Below are positions 1 to 9,178 of a stretch of 64,000 nucleotides of DNA, piece by piece (position 1 is the stretch's first letter; the number at the start of each line of letters is the position of its first letter). The DNA lies in assembly GCF_903815225.1 (NCBI RefSeq), contig NZ_LR813084.1:724501-788500 (forward strand), read 5' to 3'. Source of the stretch: Delftia tsuruhatensis (lineage in GTDB: Bacteria > Pseudomonadota > Gammaproteobacteria > Burkholderiales > Burkholderiaceae_C). Under the pieces are notes generated by a model that was not told the DNA's origin, made no database searches, and was given only the letters and a program-made list of their open reading frames with translations. The translations under genes and the position numbers were made by a program.

Positions 1-643
1 GCTGGCCTTGCACGGCCAGCCAGGCGATCACGGGCGCCAGGATCAGCGCCGTGATCATCATCGAGGCCTGGATGGTGTCCGTCCAGCTCACGGCCAGGAA
101 GCCGCCGATGAACACATAGGCGATGGTGCACAGCGCGCCCACCCACAGGGCCGTGCCGTAGGGCATGCCGAACATGTTCTCGAACAGGCGCGCGCCCGCC
201 ACCACGCCCGAGGCGCAATACAGCGTGAAGAACACCAGGATCACCATGGCCGTCACGATGCGCAGCACATTGGAATGGTCCTCGAAACGGTTGGCCAGAT
301 AGTCGGGCAGGGTCAGCGCATTGCCTGCGCGCTCCGTGTACAGGCGCAGCCGCGCCGCCACCAGGCGCCAGTTCAGGTAGGCGCCCAGGGTCAGGCCGAT
401 GGCGATCCAGGCCTCCGACAGGCCCGACAGGTAGATGGCGCCCGGCAGGCCCATCAGCAGCCAGCCGCTCATGTCCGATGCGCCGGCCGACAGCGCCGTC
501 ACGAAGCTGCCCAGGCTGCGGCCACCCAGGATGTAGTCGGAGAGGTTCTTGGTGCTGAAGTAGCCGATGGCGCCGATGCCGAGCATGGCGACCAGGTAGA
601 TGGCGAACATGATCGCCGTCGGGTCGTTCCAGTTGAATTGCAT
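1..643 (-). CDS. putP: Sodium/proline symporter PutP, N-terminal part
   Basis: This is the N-terminal portion of a sodium:solute symporter that imports proline with Na+ across the inner membrane. The gene runs off the left edge, so its C-terminus is missing. The start is the ATG at 643, with AGGA about 9 bases upstream. The first residues MQFNWNDPTAIMFAIYLVAM lead into the first membrane helix, followed by LGGRSLGSFVTALSAGASDM and SGWLLMGLPGAIYLSGL, which are typical of PutP. Further hydrophobic segments follow, including TLYCASGVVAGARLFENMFG. It lies downstream of putA on the same strand with a 79-base gap, so uptake and degradation of proline are probably co-transcribed. Confidence 0.93.
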   Translation of the reverse strand, partial: MQFNWNDPTAIMFAIYLVAMLGIGAIGYFSTKNLSDYILGGRSLGSFVTALSAGASDMSGWLLMGLPGAIYLSGLSEAWIAIGLTLGAYLNWRLVAARLRLYTERAGNALTLPDYLANRFEDHSNVLRIVTAMVILVFFTLYCASGVVAGARLFENMFGMPYGTALWVGALCTIAYVFIGGFLAVSWTDTIQASMMITALILAPVIAWLAVQGQ

Positions 644-692
644 GGAAATGTCCTGTGCGTGTTGTGTGTCTGTTGGGCTTTGTGGGGCACTC

Positions 693-719
693 GCCGGGGC
701 CGGCTCCGCCGGCCCCGGC
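693..719. other. Perfect 12-bp inverted repeat between putA and putP
   Basis: The arms GCCGGGGCCGGC (693-704) and GCCGGCCCCGGC (708-719) are perfect complements with a 3-base loop. The repeat lies in the 79-base gap between the putA stop and the putP start. No T-run follows on the minus strand, so it is not a standard intrinsic terminator. In the putA-putP transcript it would form a very stable hairpin, which could protect the putA 3' end or reduce read-through into putP. Confidence 0.7.
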
Positions 720-722
720 CTT

Positions 723-3700
723 TCAGGCCATGGTCATCAGTTGGGCGTTTCCACCTGCGGCGGCGGTATTGGTGCTGATGGCCTGCTCGTGGAACAGCGC
801 GGCCAGGTCATAGCCTCGCCCGGCATGCAACTCGTCGCTGTTGCGGCTTTCGATGCGCACCAGGGCGCCCTCGCGGGCCGCCACCTGGGCGCAGGCCTGC
901 AGCAGGGCATCGCCGTCGCCTTCGAACAGCAGGGCGGTCAGGGGCTGCCGCGCGTCGCCCAGGCTGTCCAGGCTGGCGCTGTGCAGCCAGTGCACGCCGG
1001 CATCGCCGGCGGCCGCGCGCAGCGCCTGCCAGGTGGTGGCGCAGCCGTTGCCGTCCTGCGTGCCGCCTTCGGGCAGCACGGCATGGCAGGGGTTGCCGCT
1101 GGCCAGGGCCGCGGCCACCTGGGCCACCAGGCCCAGCGGCGTGCGCGGCAGGGCCCAGACGGGGCCGCGCGGCAGCAGGCGGTAGCGGTTGGACTCGCCC
1201 GTGGGGCCGGGCAGCAGCAGGGCGGCACCCAGGCGCGAGGCGGCCAGCGCCTCGTCGCAGGCGGCCAGGGCCAGCACCTGCTCATCGGTGTTCATGTCCC
1301 GCGGGGGGGTCTTGGACAACAGGCCGCGCAGCTCGCCCAGCAGTCGCAGCGAGGGCTGTTCCGAGCCTTGCGCGCGCGGGAACACCGTCAGCGCGGCATT
1401 GGCCGGGCCCTGCGCCAGGCGGTGCAGGTACAGTGGTCCGCCGGCCTTGGGGCCCGTGCCCGACAGGCCCATGCCGCCGAAGGGCTGCACGCCCACCATG
1501 GCGCCGATCACATTGCGGTTCACATAGATGTTGCCCGCGTGCACGCGCTGCGTGAGGTGCTGGATGGTCTCGTCGATGCGGCTGTGCACGCCGAAGGTCA
1601 GGCCGTAGCCGGTGGCGTTGATGCCGTCCACCAGGGCATCGAGCTGCTCGCGCCTGAAGCGGATCACATGCAGCACCGGGCCGAAGACCTCGCGCTCAAG
1701 GCGCGTGGTGCTGTCGATCTCGATCAGGGCCGGCGCGACGTAGTGGCCGTTGAGCACACCCTCCTTGCGTTCCACGCGGGTGACCTTCTGGCCCGCCGCG
1801 GCCATGCGCTCGATGTGCTCCTCGATCTGGCGGCGGGCCGCGTCGTCGATCACGGGACCCACGTCGGTGCCCAGGCGGTCGGGGTTGCCCAGCGTCCATT
1901 CCTGCAGCGCATCACGCAGCATGGTCAGCGTGCGCTCGGCCACATCGTCCTGCAGGCACAGCAGGCGCAGCGCCGAGCAGCGCTGGCCGGCCGAATCGAA
2001 GGCCGAGGCCAGCACATCGGCCACCACCTGCTCGGCCAGGGCCGAGGAGTCCACCACCATGGCGTTCTGGCCGCCGGTCTCGGCGATCAGCGGAATCGTG
2101 CGGCCCGTGGACGACAGGCGCTGCGACAGCTGGCGCGCGATGATGCGCGCCACCTCGGTCGAGCCCGTGAACATCACGCCCGCCACCAGCGGATGCGCCA
2201 CCAGGGTCGCGCCCACGGTCTCACCCGTGCCCGGCACCAGCTGCAGCGCGTCCTGGGGGATGCCGGCCTCGTGCAGGATGGCCACCATGGCGGCCGCCGT
2301 CAGCGGCGTCTGCTCGGCCGGCTTGGCCAGCACGGTATTGCCCGCGGCCAGGGCGGCGGCCACCTGGCCGCAGAAGATGGCCAGCGGGAAGTTCCAGGGG
2401 CTGATGGCCAGCACCACGCCCAGCGGGCGCTGCGCGGCATTGTCGAAATGCGCGGACACCTGGGCGCCGTAGTAGCGCAGGAAGTCCACGGCCTCGCGGA
2501 TCTCGGCCACGGCATTGGGCAGGGTCTTGCCGGCCTCGCGCATGATCAGCCCCATCAGCGGCTGGCTGCGCTGCTCCAGCAGGTCGGCCGCGCGTGCCAG
2601 CGCATCGGCGCGGGCGGCGGGCGGCGTGCCGGCCCAGATGGGCGCGGCCTGCGCGGCGCGGGCGGCGGCGGCCTGGGCCTCAGCCTCGCCGGCCTCGCGC
2701 ACCCAGCCCACGATGTCGGACAGCTCGGCGGGGTTGCGCAGGGGCTGCCAGCCTTCGGCCCGGGCCGGATCGGCGGGAAGCTCCGTATCGGGCGGTGCCG
2801 CCAGATAGGTCTGGCGCGTGCTGTAGAGCAGGGCGGCGGCCAGCGAGGCCAGTTGCTGCTCATGCGCCAGGTTCACGCCCTGCGAGTTGGCGCGGGCCTC
2901 GGCGCCCTGGCCGGCGAACAGGTCGGCGGGCAGGGGAATGCGCGGGTGCGGCGCGCCCAGGCGCCCTTCCTGGCGGGCGATCTTCATCACCTCGTCCACG
3001 GGGTCGGCCACCAGCTCGCCCACGGGCACGGAGGCATCGCCGATGCGGTTCACGAACGAGGTGTTGGCGCCGTTCTCCAGCAGGCGGCGCACCAGGTAGG
3101 CCAGCAGCGTCTCGTGGCTGCCCACGGGGGCATAGATGCGGCAGGGGCGCGCCAGCTTGCCCTCGGCGGCCGGGCCCGTGACCTGGGCGTACAGCGGCTC
3201 GCCCATGCCGTGCAGGCACTGGAACTCGTACTGGCCGCTGTAGTAGCTGCCGCCCACGGCCTGGGCCATGTGGTAGATGCTGGCCAGCGTCTGCGCGTTG
3301 TGCGTGGCGAACTGCGGGTAGACGGCATCGGGTGCGTCCAGCAGCTTGCGTGCGCAGGCCAGGTAGCTCACGTCCGTGTAGACCTTGCGCGTGTAGACCG
3401 GGTAGCCGGCCTGGCCGCCTTCCTGGGCACGCTTGATCTCGCTGTCCCAGTAGGCGCCCTTGACCAGGCGCACCATCAGGCGGCGGCGGCTGCGGCGCGC
3501 CAGGTCCACCAGATGGTCGATCACCTGCGGGCAGCGCTTCTGGTAGGCCTGGACCACGAAGCCGATGCCGCTCCAGCCCTTGAGCGAAGGCGCGGCGCAC
3601 AGCGCCTCCAGCAGGTCCAGCGACAGCTCCAGCCGGTCCGCCTCCTCGGCATCGATGTTCATGCCGATGTCGTAGCGCTTGGCCAGCTCGGCCAGTCGCA

Positions 3701-4751
3701 GCACGCGCGGCAGCAGTTCCTCCATCACGCGCTCGTACTGCGCGCGGCTGTAGCGCGGGTGCAGGGCCGACAGCTTGATCGAGATGCCCGGCCCCTCGAA
3801 GATGCCGCGCCCCGCCGAGGCCGCGCCGATCGCGTGGATGGCCTGCTCGTAGGCCAGCAGATAGCGCTGCGCATCCGCATCGGTGGCCGCGGCCTCGCCC
3901 AGCATGTCGTAGCTGTAGCGAAAGCCCTGCTTTTCGTAGGCGCGGCTGTTGGCCAGCGCCTCGGCGATGTCCTGGCCCGTCACGAACTGCTCGCCCATCA
4001 GCTTCATGGCGCGGTGCACGCCCTGGCGGATCAGCGGCTCGCCTCCCTTGCCGATCACGCGGGTCAGCGCCGACGACAGGTTCTTCTCGCTGCTGGTGGA
4101 CGTCAGCTTGCCCGTCAGCACCAGGCCCCAGGCCGCTGCGTTCACGAACAGCGAGGGCGAGCGTCCCACATGGGCGCGCCAGTCGCCCTTGCTGATCTTG
4201 TCGCGGATCAGCGCGTCGCGCGTGGCGCGGTCGGGGATGCGCAGCAGCGCCTCGGCCAAGCACATCAGGGCCACGCCCTCCTGGCTGGACAGCGAGAACT
4301 CCTGCACCAGCGCGGCCACGCCGCTGCCCACGGGCGCATCGCGCAGGCCCTGCACCAGCCGCGTGGCCAGCTCGCGGACCTTGCCGGCCTGCTCCGCGTC
4401 CTGCGGGCGTGCCAGCGGCAGCAGCACGGGCAGGCACTCGGGCTCGGGCCGGTGCCAGGCGGCCGTGATGGCCGCGCGCAGCGGCGTCTGCGGCAGGATG
4501 GACTGGGCGAAGGCCAGGAAGGGTTGCACCTCCTGGTGTTCGGAAGGTTGCACTTCGTCGGTGATGCCGTCGTCATGGCTTTCCGGCGAGCCTGCCAGGC
4601 GGATGACGGTGGCGCCGCGCTCCAGCGCATCGACGTACTGGACGACGGCCTGCTTGATCAGCCAGTGCGGCGTGCGGCCCATCTGCTGGGCGGCGGCGCG
4701 GATGCGCTCGCGCAGGGCGTCGTCGACTTTGATGCCTACGGTGGTGGACAT
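723..4751 (-). CDS. putA: Trifunctional PutA: proline dehydrogenase, P5C dehydrogenase and DNA-binding repressor
   Basis: PutA oxidises proline to glutamate using FAD and then NAD+. With the ATG at 4751 it has 1342 residues, normal for the long class. Residues 1-45 (KVDDALRERIRAAAQQMGRT) form a ribbon-helix-helix DNA-binding domain, so autoregulation is expected. The proline dehydrogenase barrel shows YDIGMNIDAEEADRL, RLVKGAYWDSEIKRAQ and QFATHNAQTL. The aldehyde dehydrogenase half shows the glutamate motif IAETGGQNAMVVDSS and the catalytic cysteine in DSAGQRCSALRLL. The C-terminus, TAAAGGNAQLMTMA, is that of a complete PutA. An in-frame extension to 4901 exists, but starting at MSTTVGIKVDD places the RHH domain at the N-terminus, as in the family. 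GTTGCA motifs lie just upstream. Confidence 0.97.
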   Translation of the reverse strand: MSTTVGIKVDDALRERIRAAAQQMGRTPHWLIKQAVVQYVDALERGATVIRLAGSPESHDDGITDEVQPSEHQEVQPFLAFAQSILPQTPLRAAITAAWHRPEPECLPVLLPLARPQDAEQAGKVRELATRLVQGLRDAPVGSGVAALVQEFSLSSQEGVALMCLAEALLRIPDRATRDALIRDKISKGDWRAHVGRSPSLFVNAAAWGLVLTGKLTSTSSEKNLSSALTRVIGKGGEPLIRQGVHRAMKLMGEQFVTGQDIAEALANSRAYEKQGFRYSYDMLGEAAATDADAQRYLLAYEQAIHAIGAASAGRGIFEGPGISIKLSALHPRYSRAQYERVMEELLPRVLRLAELAKRYDIGMNIDAEEADRLELSLDLLEALCAAPSLKGWSGIGFVVQAYQKRCPQVIDHLVDLARRSRRRLMVRLVKGAYWDSEIKRAQEGGQAGYPVYTRKVYTDVSYLACARKLLDAPDAVYPQFATHNAQTLASIYHMAQAVGGSYYSGQYEFQCLHGMGEPLYAQVTGPAAEGKLARPCRIYAPVGSHETLLAYLVRRLLENGANTSFVNRIGDASVPVGELVADPVDEVMKIARQEGRLGAPHPRIPLPADLFAGQGAEARANSQGVNLAHEQQLASLAAALLYSTRQTYLAAPPDTELPADPARAEGWQPLRNPAELSDIVGWVREAGEAEAQAAAARAAQAAPIWAGTPPAARADALARAADLLEQRSQPLMGLIMREAGKTLPNAVAEIREAVDFLRYYGAQVSAHFDNAAQRPLGVVLAISPWNFPLAIFCGQVAAALAAGNTVLAKPAEQTPLTAAAMVAILHEAGIPQDALQLVPGTGETVGATLVAHPLVAGVMFTGSTEVARIIARQLSQRLSSTGRTIPLIAETGGQNAMVVDSSALAEQVVADVLASAFDSAGQRCSALRLLCLQDDVAERTLTMLRDALQEWTLGNPDRLGTDVGPVIDDAARRQIEEHIERMAAAGQKVTRVERKEGVLNGHYVAPALIEIDSTTRLEREVFGPVLHVIRFRREQLDALVDGINATGYGLTFGVHSRIDETIQHLTQRVHAGNIYVNRNVIGAMVGVQPFGGMGLSGTGPKAGGPLYLHRLAQGPANAALTVFPRAQGSEQPSLRLLGELRGLLSKTPPRDMNTDEQVLALAACDEALAASRLGAALLLPGPTGESNRYRLLPRGPVWALPRTPLGLVAQVAAALASGNPCHAVLPEGGTQDGNGCATTWQALRAAAGDAGVHWLHSASLDSLGDARQPLTALLFEGDGDALLQACAQVAAREGALVRIESRNSDELHAGRGYDLAALFHEQAISTNTAAAGGNAQLMTMA
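4523..4552. promoter_or_regulatory. Two GTTGCA motifs inside the putA coding region
   Basis: GTTGCA occurs on the plus strand at 4523-4528 and 4547-4552, 24 bases apart. Both fall in codons for a repeated EVQP motif after the RHH domain. They match the operator core known for E. coli PutA and could be auxiliary operators. They may equally reflect only the repeated amino acids. Confidence 0.35.
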
Positions 4752-4792
4752 GGTTTGGAAAGGGTCGGTGTAACGGGTTTCGGCTGCCGGGG

Positions 4793-4829
4793 TGCAACCA
4801 GATTTGCGTGAAATGTCGCAGAGGTTGCA
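4793..4829. promoter_or_regulatory. Candidate PutA operator pair upstream of putA
   Basis: TGCAAC at 4793-4798 and GTTGCA at 4824-4829 are inverted copies of the hexamer known as the core PutA operator in E. coli. Their centres are 31 bp apart, about three helical turns, and they lie 42-78 bases upstream of the putA ATG. The encoded PutA keeps an RHH domain, which supports repression in the absence of proline. The rest of the gap to 5023 shows no gene and no clear terminator for the fimbrial operon that ends at 5024. Confidence 0.6.
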
Positions 4830-5023
4830 CCTTTTGGTGATTGGTGTAAACCCTTGATATTGCTCGCGCAAACACCCGCCGAACCCCCTCCGTGGCCGCA
4901 AAGACCTGTCCTGTCAAGCCGGCTTCCCGTGTGCCGTGCGGCAGTGCCGGATGCCACCGGGCTTGGCCTGGTACGGTGTGGCCCGTGCGGCCACGGCACC
5001 TGCTGTAGACGCCTCAGTGCACG

Positions 5024-6082
5024 CTATGGATAGGAAACCGTCAGCAGCATGGCGGCGTTGGCAGGACCGCCGCCAGTGACGCTGTTGCCGGTCTGCCTGT
5101 ATCGGGCCTTCAAGGGAAGGCTGAATGAGGTCATCTGCTGCTGCATGATGGTTCCCAACGACTTCACGTTGGACTGCGTGATGGGGGCGGTCTGTGGTCC
5201 GAAGCTGACAGGGCTGCCGTTGTGCAGAATCTCGACCCCCAGGCCTGAAACGCCGGATGCCTGCAACAACAGATAATTCCTGGTGCTGTTCGTGTCGGTG
5301 TTGTCGGTGAAGGTCATGTAGGCGGTATGGTTCGACTGGCCGCCTGTGCAGCTTACGTTGACCTCGAAATCCTTGGCTTCCGTCACCGATCCTGTGCCTG
5401 TGAATCGGGCGGCGGCATGGGAACCCAAATCCACCGGGGCGACCTGCTCCATCTTGCAGGTCGGTTTCTGGGGGTAGGTGGGTTTGAATGTTCCGCTGAA
5501 TTGATATTCAAATAGCACTTGATTGTTGAATTTCTCGACGGCGAATACTCCTGTGAAAGGCCCAAAGATTGATATTGGCCCTGTTTTGATTATTGCAATC
5601 AGTGCATATGTTACCTGCTTTCCGCGATAAATATCCGTCTGATTGTAGTAAATGCTATGCGGAGCCATATAGCCGGTATTGAAATCACCGTTGACGGTAT
5701 GGATCTTGATTCGGAAGCCTACGCCTGCTATGCCGCTGGCATAGAGGTTTCCATTAGGTACGCCGAAATCTGGACTTCCTTCGTATATGATGCTGCCACT
5801 CTTGGATTTGCAATTGAACATCGGAGACGGACCGGTGCTGTTGATCGGTGCAAGATTGTGGACGTACAGCATTCCAAGGGTCGTGCCGACGGGTGAGGTA
5901 TACGGGTCGGAATACTGGGTGTATTCTTCAACGGTACTCCGGTAGATGAATCTATCGCCGTAGGTTGGGCGGGAGCCGGTCCACGACTCGACGAAATCAC
6001 ACTCCTGGGCGTATGCCGATGGGATGGAGAAGAGGAAAAATAGGGCAACTGTCGATAAATAAGAGAGAGGCTTTGGCTTCAT
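5024..6082 (-). CDS. Fimbrial tip adhesin of operon A (two-domain)
   Basis: This predicted secreted protein of 352 residues begins with a signal peptide ending SIPSAYA and has the two-domain plan of a fimbrial tip adhesin. An N-terminal receptor-binding domain of about 200 residues ends near NNQVLFEYQFSG. A C-terminal pilin-like domain starts around PTCKMEQVAPVDLG and ends ARYRQTGNSVTGGGPANA then LLTVSYP. That ending matches the chaperone-bound edge strand of fimbrial subunits. It is the last gene of operon A, 55 bases after the usher. Its receptor-binding half is clearly AT-richer than the usher. The receptor cannot be inferred. Confidence 0.82.
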   Translation of the reverse strand: MKPKPLSYLSTVALFFLFSIPSAYAQECDFVESWTGSRPTYGDRFIYRSTVEEYTQYSDPYTSPVGTTLGMLYVHNLAPINSTGPSPMFNCKSKSGSIIYEGSPDFGVPNGNLYASGIAGVGFRIKIHTVNGDFNTGYMAPHSIYYNQTDIYRGKQVTYALIAIIKTGPISIFGPFTGVFAVEKFNNQVLFEYQFSGTFKPTYPQKPTCKMEQVAPVDLGSHAAARFTGTGSVTEAKDFEVNVSCTGGQSNHTAYMTFTDNTDTNSTRNYLLLQASGVSGLGVEILHNGSPVSFGPQTAPITQSNVKSLGTIMQQQMTSFSLPLKARYRQTGNSVTGGGPANAAMLLTVSYP

Positions 6083-6137
6083 GGCGTCTGGCGGGTATGG
6101 ATATTTTTGGGGTCGATGCTGGTCCGCCTCAGGGATT

Positions 6138-9059
6138 TCATGTGCTGGAATTCCTGATGGCGCTGATCAGCATCGGTGCAAGGCCGGGCAGCAGGCGCTC
6201 CAGCCGCAGCGGGTGTGCATGCAGATCCTGCTGCGCCAAGGCATCCGCGTGGTTGCGGATCTCCGGAGTCATCGCCGCCGTGCGCTGGGGAGTGGCGGAG
6301 GGGGCGGAAGGGCTGGAGCCCAGTCTTACACTGAGGCGCAGGTCGTCGAGCATGCGCTCGTCGGCGGGCCGGGGACGAGGCGTCGCGGCAAGGGCCACAG
6401 GCTGTGGCGCCTGCGCCTTTGCCACCTGCACCGGCGTGCCGGGCGTCTTGGCGACGCAGGACAGTTCCAGGCTGGGCGGCAATGTGTTGCCGGTGCCGCC
6501 TTGGCGCTGCGGCAGCGCATAGGCCATGCCGCAAGAAGCCGGGCCTGCCTTGGTCGTCCACTGCGCCTGCAACTCACCCTGGTCCTTCAGGCCGCGCAGC
6601 AGCAGCTTGCCGGCCTGGCCGACCACGCCCAGGTCCTTGCCACCGGCATCCGAAATGGTGGCGCCGAACGGCACGGGCGAGCCGTCTTCCTGCCGGCTGC
6701 GCACCACGGCCGAGCGGCTGTACTCCGTCCCGAAGACCACCATGGCCGCTGCGCCCGCCACGGGCGCCACGCGCTGCCGGGTCTCCTTGAGTTCCACGTC
6801 CATGGAAATGCCCTTGGGGTCCAGCGACAGCTCGTTCATGGCATAGGGCGTCAGATGGGGCACGACGGCGTAGCCGCTCGAATTGATGCGCACGCCAGGG
6901 TAGTTCCTGAGCTGTGCCCCCTCGGCATCCTTGGCCTGCACGATGCCGAAGGTCTCGCTCAAGGGTTGCGACAGCGTCACGCCGCCAGGGTGCGCAACGA
7001 TGGCGCCGCGCGCACCGGCCGACAACTGCCGACCCCCATTGCCTGCTCCCACGCTGCCGCTCAGGTCCGCAAACGGGGTGCGGTAGGTGGCGTTGGCGCT
7101 GACCCGCTGTCCGGATCCGTTGGCGCCATTGCTGTACTCGGTGTCCAGCCCATAGGTGAAATCGCTGCCGATCTGCCCATAGGTGCTGGCCTGGATCTGG
7201 GACATTCCCCGGGAGTCGCGGCTCATGCGGCTGGACACGCTGGGCAGGTCGGTCCCGAGCGGAATGGTCAACCCCGCATACAGCAGGGTGCTGGTTTTTC
7301 CCCAGGCATCGCGTTGGCGCGAAACCGACAGGTTGTAGGGCACACGGCCCCAGACATTGCTGTAGTTGGCCGAGAAATTGACATGGCGGCCTCCACGGTT
7401 CCAGTAATTGACCACGGAGGCGGACAGCCCCAGGCTGCCGCTGCCGGGCCCCAACTGCTGCCCCAGGGTCAGGGCCGTCTGGCTGCGCGTACGCTGCAAC
7501 AGGCCCGGGGGGCGGCCTGCCTGGACCAGATCGCGCGTGCGCAGGGCATCGTTCAGGTCGAAGTAGCCGCTGGTTGAATAGCGGTACGTGGCCAGCGCGA
7601 CGTTCGTGCCCGTTTCCTGGAAGGACTTGGCGTAGGTGGCACGCAGGCTTTGCCCCGAATAGCTGCGGTCTTGCGGAATGCGTGTGCTGGCGTGCGTGAG
7701 GTCCAGGCCGAACGCACCCCATTCGGTGTTGAGCACGGCACCCACCATCGGGGATGCATAGCCTTTGGCCAGCGTGGCGCCGCCATAGGCGGTCACCGCG
7801 TTGGAGAAGCCGTATTGCCAGCTCGCCTGGGTGAAGAAGGGCGAGTTTTGGGGCAGGCCCCGGATGATCCCTCCCGTGAGGCTGTAGCGGTGGCGTCCTT
7901 CGCGCAATGAACGGGGCACGGCGGCGTAGGGCACCGAGAAGGTACGCACCGATCCGTCGGCTTCGGCGATTTCGACGTCCAGGTCGCCGCCATAGCTGGT
8001 CGGGAACAGATCGTCGATCACGAAGGCGCCCGGTGCCACCGTGGTCTCGTACAGCTTGTTGCGGTTCTGGTAGACGGTCACCCTGGCATTGGTATTGGCC
8101 ACGCCGCGCACCACGGGTGCGAAGCCGCGCTGCGACTCGGGCAGCATGCGGTCGTCGGTGCGCAGGCGCAGTCCGCGAAAGGACACGGCGCTCATCAGTT
8201 CGCCGTCGGTGAACGAGTCGCCCAGGATCAGCTGCGACGACCAGTCGGCGATGTCGCGCTGCACATAGGTGGAGATGTTCTGGTAGCTGTTGCGCCCGCT
8301 GTCGCTCCAGCTCAGGGATCCGTTGTGCCGCAGGTGCCAGCGCTCGTAGTTGAAGCCGCTGTTCAGGCCCAGGTAGCCATGGCTGCCGCCCCTGGAGCCG
8401 TTGCGCGCATGGTAGGTGTTGAAGTTGTAGCCCAGCAAGCCGGCCGGCACGCCGGCGCTCCACTGGTCGGGGCTCACATAGCCGCGCACGGTACGCCGCA
8501 TCAGGATCTGGGGAATGCCCAGGTCCAGTTGCAGGTTGCTGGCATTGAAGCGGGTGGAGGCGCCCGGCACGGCCTGCTCCAGGCGCAGGCAGGTGCTGCC
8601 GTCATTGGCGGCCTCATCGCCCGTGCGGCTGGCGGCATCGCCTGCGTCGCCCTCGCGCGGCGTCAGCCGGCCCAGATCGACGCCCAGGCGCTCCAGCAGC
8701 GTGCGATCAAAGCAGGGGTAGGCGCCGGCGCCCGGTTGCGCCTCGGCAAAACGCAGTTCCATGCGGCCGATCCAACTGCCATTGACGCGAATGTCGGGAC
8801 TGTGCAGGCCTGGTGCCGCCACATTGCCATAGGCAAAGCGCGAGATGTCGAGGTTGCCCGTGCCGCGCAGAAAGCTGCTGTTGAACTCGACATGGCTGCC
8901 TTGCGCGGAAGGCTGCCTGCCGCCTGGTACCGGGCTGGCGTTCGATGCCGGCATGTCGATCTGCCAGCCGGCCAGTATGGCCAGCAGCAAGGCATGCAGC
9001 GGTTTGGCCCGGAATGTGAAACGCCGCGAAGTTCCGGCCTTGTCCGATGGTTGCTTCAT
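6138..9059 (-). CDS. Outer-membrane fimbrial usher of operon A
   Basis: This 973-residue FimD/PapC-type usher would form the outer-membrane pore that recruits chaperone-subunit complexes and assembles the fimbria. The ATG at 9059 follows a strong GGGAGG site. A basic leader and hydrophobic stretch precede the N-terminal domain (VEFNSSFLRGTGNLDISRFA). The barrel and plug region contains LLGYNFNTYHARNGS, LPESQRGFAPVVRGVA and APGAFVIDDLFPTSYGGDL. The usual usher C-terminal domain ends at SLELSCVA. About 107 further residues follow, Pro/Ala-rich, with LRLSVRLGS and RLERLLPGLAP. Ordinary ushers end near that cysteine, and related tails occur on the usher genes at 13194-16112 and 20162-23119. Confidence 0.95.
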   Translation of the reverse strand: MKQPSDKAGTSRRFTFRAKPLHALLLAILAGWQIDMPASNASPVPGGRQPSAQGSHVEFNSSFLRGTGNLDISRFAYGNVAAPGLHSPDIRVNGSWIGRMELRFAEAQPGAGAYPCFDRTLLERLGVDLGRLTPREGDAGDAASRTGDEAANDGSTCLRLEQAVPGASTRFNASNLQLDLGIPQILMRRTVRGYVSPDQWSAGVPAGLLGYNFNTYHARNGSRGGSHGYLGLNSGFNYERWHLRHNGSLSWSDSGRNSYQNISTYVQRDIADWSSQLILGDSFTDGELMSAVSFRGLRLRTDDRMLPESQRGFAPVVRGVANTNARVTVYQNRNKLYETTVAPGAFVIDDLFPTSYGGDLDVEIAEADGSVRTFSVPYAAVPRSLREGRHRYSLTGGIIRGLPQNSPFFTQASWQYGFSNAVTAYGGATLAKGYASPMVGAVLNTEWGAFGLDLTHASTRIPQDRSYSGQSLRATYAKSFQETGTNVALATYRYSTSGYFDLNDALRTRDLVQAGRPPGLLQRTRSQTALTLGQQLGPGSGSLGLSASVVNYWNRGGRHVNFSANYSNVWGRVPYNLSVSRQRDAWGKTSTLLYAGLTIPLGTDLPSVSSRMSRDSRGMSQIQASTYGQIGSDFTYGLDTEYSNGANGSGQRVSANATYRTPFADLSGSVGAGNGGRQLSAGARGAIVAHPGGVTLSQPLSETFGIVQAKDAEGAQLRNYPGVRINSSGYAVVPHLTPYAMNELSLDPKGISMDVELKETRQRVAPVAGAAAMVVFGTEYSRSAVVRSRQEDGSPVPFGATISDAGGKDLGVVGQAGKLLLRGLKDQGELQAQWTTKAGPASCGMAYALPQRQGGTGNTLPPSLELSCVAKTPGTPVQVAKAQAPQPVALAATPRPRPADERMLDDLRLSVRLGSSPSAPSATPQRTAAMTPEIRNHADALAQQDLHAHPLRLERLLPGLAPMLISAIRNSST

Positions 9060-9178
9060 AGTCCCTCCCTGGTGGCGTCTTGTGCCCGCCTGCCGGGCAT
9101 GTCGGCGGTCGCGGGGTCGTCGAGTCGATGTCCTGGGCGGCCATGCATGAGGCGCATGGCCGCCCTTCGTGGCGACTG

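Noticed and set aside
2640-2700. GC-rich Ala-codon repeats in putA as a tandem repeat or CRISPR-like array
   Set aside because: They encode an Ala-rich linker with irregular units. There are no spacers or regular period.
600-4811. Open frame of about 1400 codons on the plus strand opposite putA
   Set aside because: It is an antisense opening caused by strong GC bias at third codon positions. The product is low-complexity (His/Gln/Arg/Ala-rich), and the opposite strand encodes an unmistakable PutA.
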